A stretch of DNA of 64,000 nt from Jeotgalibacillus alimentarius (GTDB lineage: Bacteria > Bacillota > Bacilli > Bacillales > Jeotgalibacillaceae): assembly GCF_000829445.1 (NCBI RefSeq), contig NZ_JXRQ01000015.1:310001-374000 (forward strand). The letters are read 5' to 3'. The notes beneath the pieces are model-generated. The model was not told the DNA's origin, did not search any database, and was given only the letters and a program-made list of their open reading frames with translations. Position 1 is the first letter of the stretch; each line of letters begins with the position of its first letter. Below, one piece after another: positions 62,575 through 64,000 of the stretch. Both the position numbers and the translations under genes were made by a program.

Positions 62575-62660
62575 CGATATGACCTCTTTCAATTGATTAA
62601 TATGTTCATTGTAGGGAAAGCTGATATGAAAAAACAGGCTATCTTTTTTTAGAGAGTTGT

Positions 62661-62783
62661 GTGCAATCGGCAAAAGTAAATTTCTTAGAAAATTACATTT
62701 CAGCTGGTTACCTTCAAATCAAGGATGGGCGCGGATTCATTCTTTTTGACGAACATGAAACATGTTTACAACAAATTGTGTGA
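62661..62783 (+). other. possible 40-aa ORF or 3' remnant
   Basis: GTG 62661 frame: VQSAKVNFLENYISAGYLQI, 'KDGRGFILFDEHETCLQQIV', TGA. Composition and a folded-looking end suggest real coding. It stays open upstream to about 62620 with no start or ribosome binding site. Likely the tail of a lost gene upstream of the SDR. Confidence 0.35.
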
Positions 62784-62823
62784 GGAAAAGATTGGTATCT
62801 GACTAATAAAGGAGCTGGATGAA

Positions 62824-63693
62824 ATGGATATTCAACATAGACAAAAGGGCGGCCAACCGGGGCAAACGCAGACAGAACAGCCTGGAATTGAGTCGAAAAT
62901 GGACCCGCGTCCACTCCAGCCGCTTCACTATAAAGGCAGTGAAAAGCTGACTGACCGTGTCGCGCTGATTACCGGCGGAGACAGCGGAATCGGCAGGGCT
63001 GTCGCAATTGCTTATGCGCGTGAAGGTGCACATCTTGCAATTAATTATCTCAAAGAAGAGCAGAGTGATGCAGAGGAAACGAAGAAGCTGATCGAGGAAG
63101 CGGGAGTGAAGTGTTTATTAATTCCTGGAGATGTGTCTAAAGAAGAAACGTGTAAGGCGTTAGTTGCCCAAACAGTTGAGCACTTCGGACGACTTGATAT
63201 ATTAATTAATAACTCAGCGGTTCAGTATCCAACTTCAAATCTTGAGGATATTTCATTTGAACAGTGGGATAAGACCTTTAAGACAAATATCTATTCAGTC
63301 TTCCATATGACGAAGTTTGCATTACGCCACTTAAAAGAGGGTGGTGCGATCATTAATACAACGTCAGTGAATCCATACAAAGGAAATCCGCAGCTGATTG
63401 ATTACACTTCCACAAAAGGTGCGATTGTCGGCTTCACACGCAGTATGGCAGCGAACCTTGCTGACAGAGGAATCCGGGTAAACATGGTAGCGCCGGGGCC
63501 TATCTGGACACCGCTGATTCCATCAACATTTGATGAAGAAAAAGTAGAAGAATTCGGTACAGACACGCTTATGGGCCGTCCAGGGCAGCCGTCAGAGCTT
63601 GTCGCACCGTATGTACTGCTTGGATCTGATGACGGTTCTTATATGACGGGGCAGTGTATACATGTGAATGGTGGGCAGGTAATGTCGTCGTAA
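62824..63693 (+). CDS. SDR-family oxidoreductase (YhxC/YhdF-like)
   Basis: 289 residues. Polar N-terminal extension 'GQPGQTQTEQPGIESKMDP' of general-stress SDRs, then cofactor motif TGGDSGIG (about 49-57), 'INNSAVQ', catalytic 'NTTSVNPYKGNPQLIDYTSTKGAI' with Ser, YTSTK, and 'GQCIHVNGGQ'. Active-site complete. AAAGGAGCTGG precedes the ATG. Related B. subtilis proteins belong to the SigB-linked group (recall). Confidence 0.9.
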   Translation: MDIQHRQKGGQPGQTQTEQPGIESKMDPRPLQPLHYKGSEKLTDRVALITGGDSGIGRAVAIAYAREGAHLAINYLKEEQSDAEETKKLIEEAGVKCLLIPGDVSKEETCKALVAQTVEHFGRLDILINNSAVQYPTSNLEDISFEQWDKTFKTNIYSVFHMTKFALRHLKEGGAIINTTSVNPYKGNPQLIDYTSTKGAIVGFTRSMAANLADRGIRVNMVAPGPIWTPLIPSTFDEEKVEEFGTDTLMGRPGQPSELVAPYVLLGSDDGSYMTGQCIHVNGGQVMSS

Positions 63694-63710
63694 ATAAAAT
63701 AGACTGAAAC

Positions 63711-63748
63711 AGAAACCCTTTGGTGCAATATTGCCAAAGGGTTTTTTA
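63711..63748 (+). terminator. terminator
   Basis: AAACCCTTTGG / CCAAAGGGTTT stem and T-run. Confidence 0.93.
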
Positions 63749-63844
63749 GTGGAAATTAAAAAGAACTGTTGCATAAAACGGAAGTCGGGCATATACTTAT
63801 ATACATAACTATACAACCATAAAACAAAAGGCGGTGATGTACGA

Positions 63845-64000
63845 TTGAGCCACTCACTTAATGATAGTAAGCCAATCTTTATGCAGATCAAGGATCGGAT
63901 TGAAGACCAGATTGTGAATGACCAGCTGAAAGTGCATGAGCAGATTCCATCGACTACGCAGCTCGTCACATTTTATAAGATTAATCATTTAACCGTAGCG
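63845..64000 (+). CDS. GntR-family regulator, 5' part (runs off the window)
   Basis: TTG at 63845 after GGCGGTGATG. Reads MSHSLNDSKPIFMQIKDRIED, 'QIVNDQLKVHEQIPSTTQLVTFYKINHLTVA', the first winged-helix half of a YtrA-type GntR regulator. In this subgroup the regulator is often the first gene of an ABC-exporter operon. A palindrome-like TATACATAACTATA stretch lies about 45 bases upstream. Confidence 0.85.
   Translation, partial: MSHSLNDSKPIFMQIKDRIEDQIVNDQLKVHEQIPSTTQLVTFYKINHLTVA

Noticed and set aside
1-64000. UAG reassignment as a genetic-code variant
   Set aside because: Many intact genes in the window end in TAG, and the three internal TAGs sit at positions where different amino acids are expected.
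1-64000. CRISPR array, tRNA, rRNA or prophage
   Set aside because: No evenly spaced direct repeats, no cloverleaf or rRNA signatures, and no run of phage structural genes were seen.

Overview
The window looks like chromosomal DNA of a low-to-moderate GC Bacillota (Bacillales). Genes have strong GGAGG-type ribosome binding sites, many use TTG or GTG starts, and many end in hairpin-plus-T-run terminators. The gene families are those usual in Bacillaceae/Planococcaceae: a Bce-type peptide-sensing module, a YhgE/Pip protein, DegV, a BCCT carrier, YkhA and MetE behind a B12 riboswitch. Placement near Jeotgalibacillus or related genera is a guess. I saw no rRNA, tRNA, CRISPR array or prophage.

Layout. 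1-2.3 kb: an ISL3-family transposase abutting a solitary bioB. 2.4-9.2 kb: small lipoproteins, two alpha/beta hydrolases, and an Rrf2-regulated quinone-reductase/SDR cluster with two matching operators. 9.3-18 kb: Ada, a PQQ-type sugar dehydrogenase, a TRM11-like methyltransferase, DegV, a NagZ-like hydrolase, an APH-type kinase and a DUF418 membrane protein. 18-24.4 kb: lipoproteins, a BCCT transporter, a PadR/DUF2812 pair, and several copies of a long hairpin repeat. 24.5-31.4 kb: a candidate toxin-antitoxin operon, small membrane proteins, VOC, DinB, two NUDIX hydrolases, GNATs and a methyltransferase. 31.4-34.5 kb: cobalamin riboswitch, metE and ykhA. 35.2-45.2 kb: a histidine kinase with a truncated response regulator, Rrf2 plus YhgE/Pip, cobyrinate synthase with a leader ORF, Rrf2 plus an interrupted flavin oxidoreductase. 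45.3-49.9 kb: a complete BceRSAB-like module. 50-56.6 kb: a deletion scar, a catechol-dioxygenase-like protein with an FMN reductase, a SCO protein and a sulfonate/nitrate-type ABC transporter. 56.7-64 kb: acyltransferase, membrane proteins, an interrupted PPK2, tiny membrane proteins, a pentapeptide-repeat protein, an SDR and the start of a GntR regulator.

The most unusual property is the density of minimally damaged genes. Three otherwise well preserved genes carry an in-frame TAG (GNAT, flavin oxidoreductase, PPK2). One small membrane gene carries an in-frame TGA, several have one-base frameshifts, and at least four loci look like deletion junctions joining gene fragments. In addition, three reading frames have an ideal ribosome binding site but only ATT at the start position. 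These may be real decay, real recoding or unusual initiation, or consensus errors; reads would tell. Two families of intergenic hairpin repeats lie among these genes. The best candidate for an undescribed system is the small two-gene operon at 24.5-25.3 kb, an unrecognised short protein plus an HTH protein behind a near-palindromic operator.
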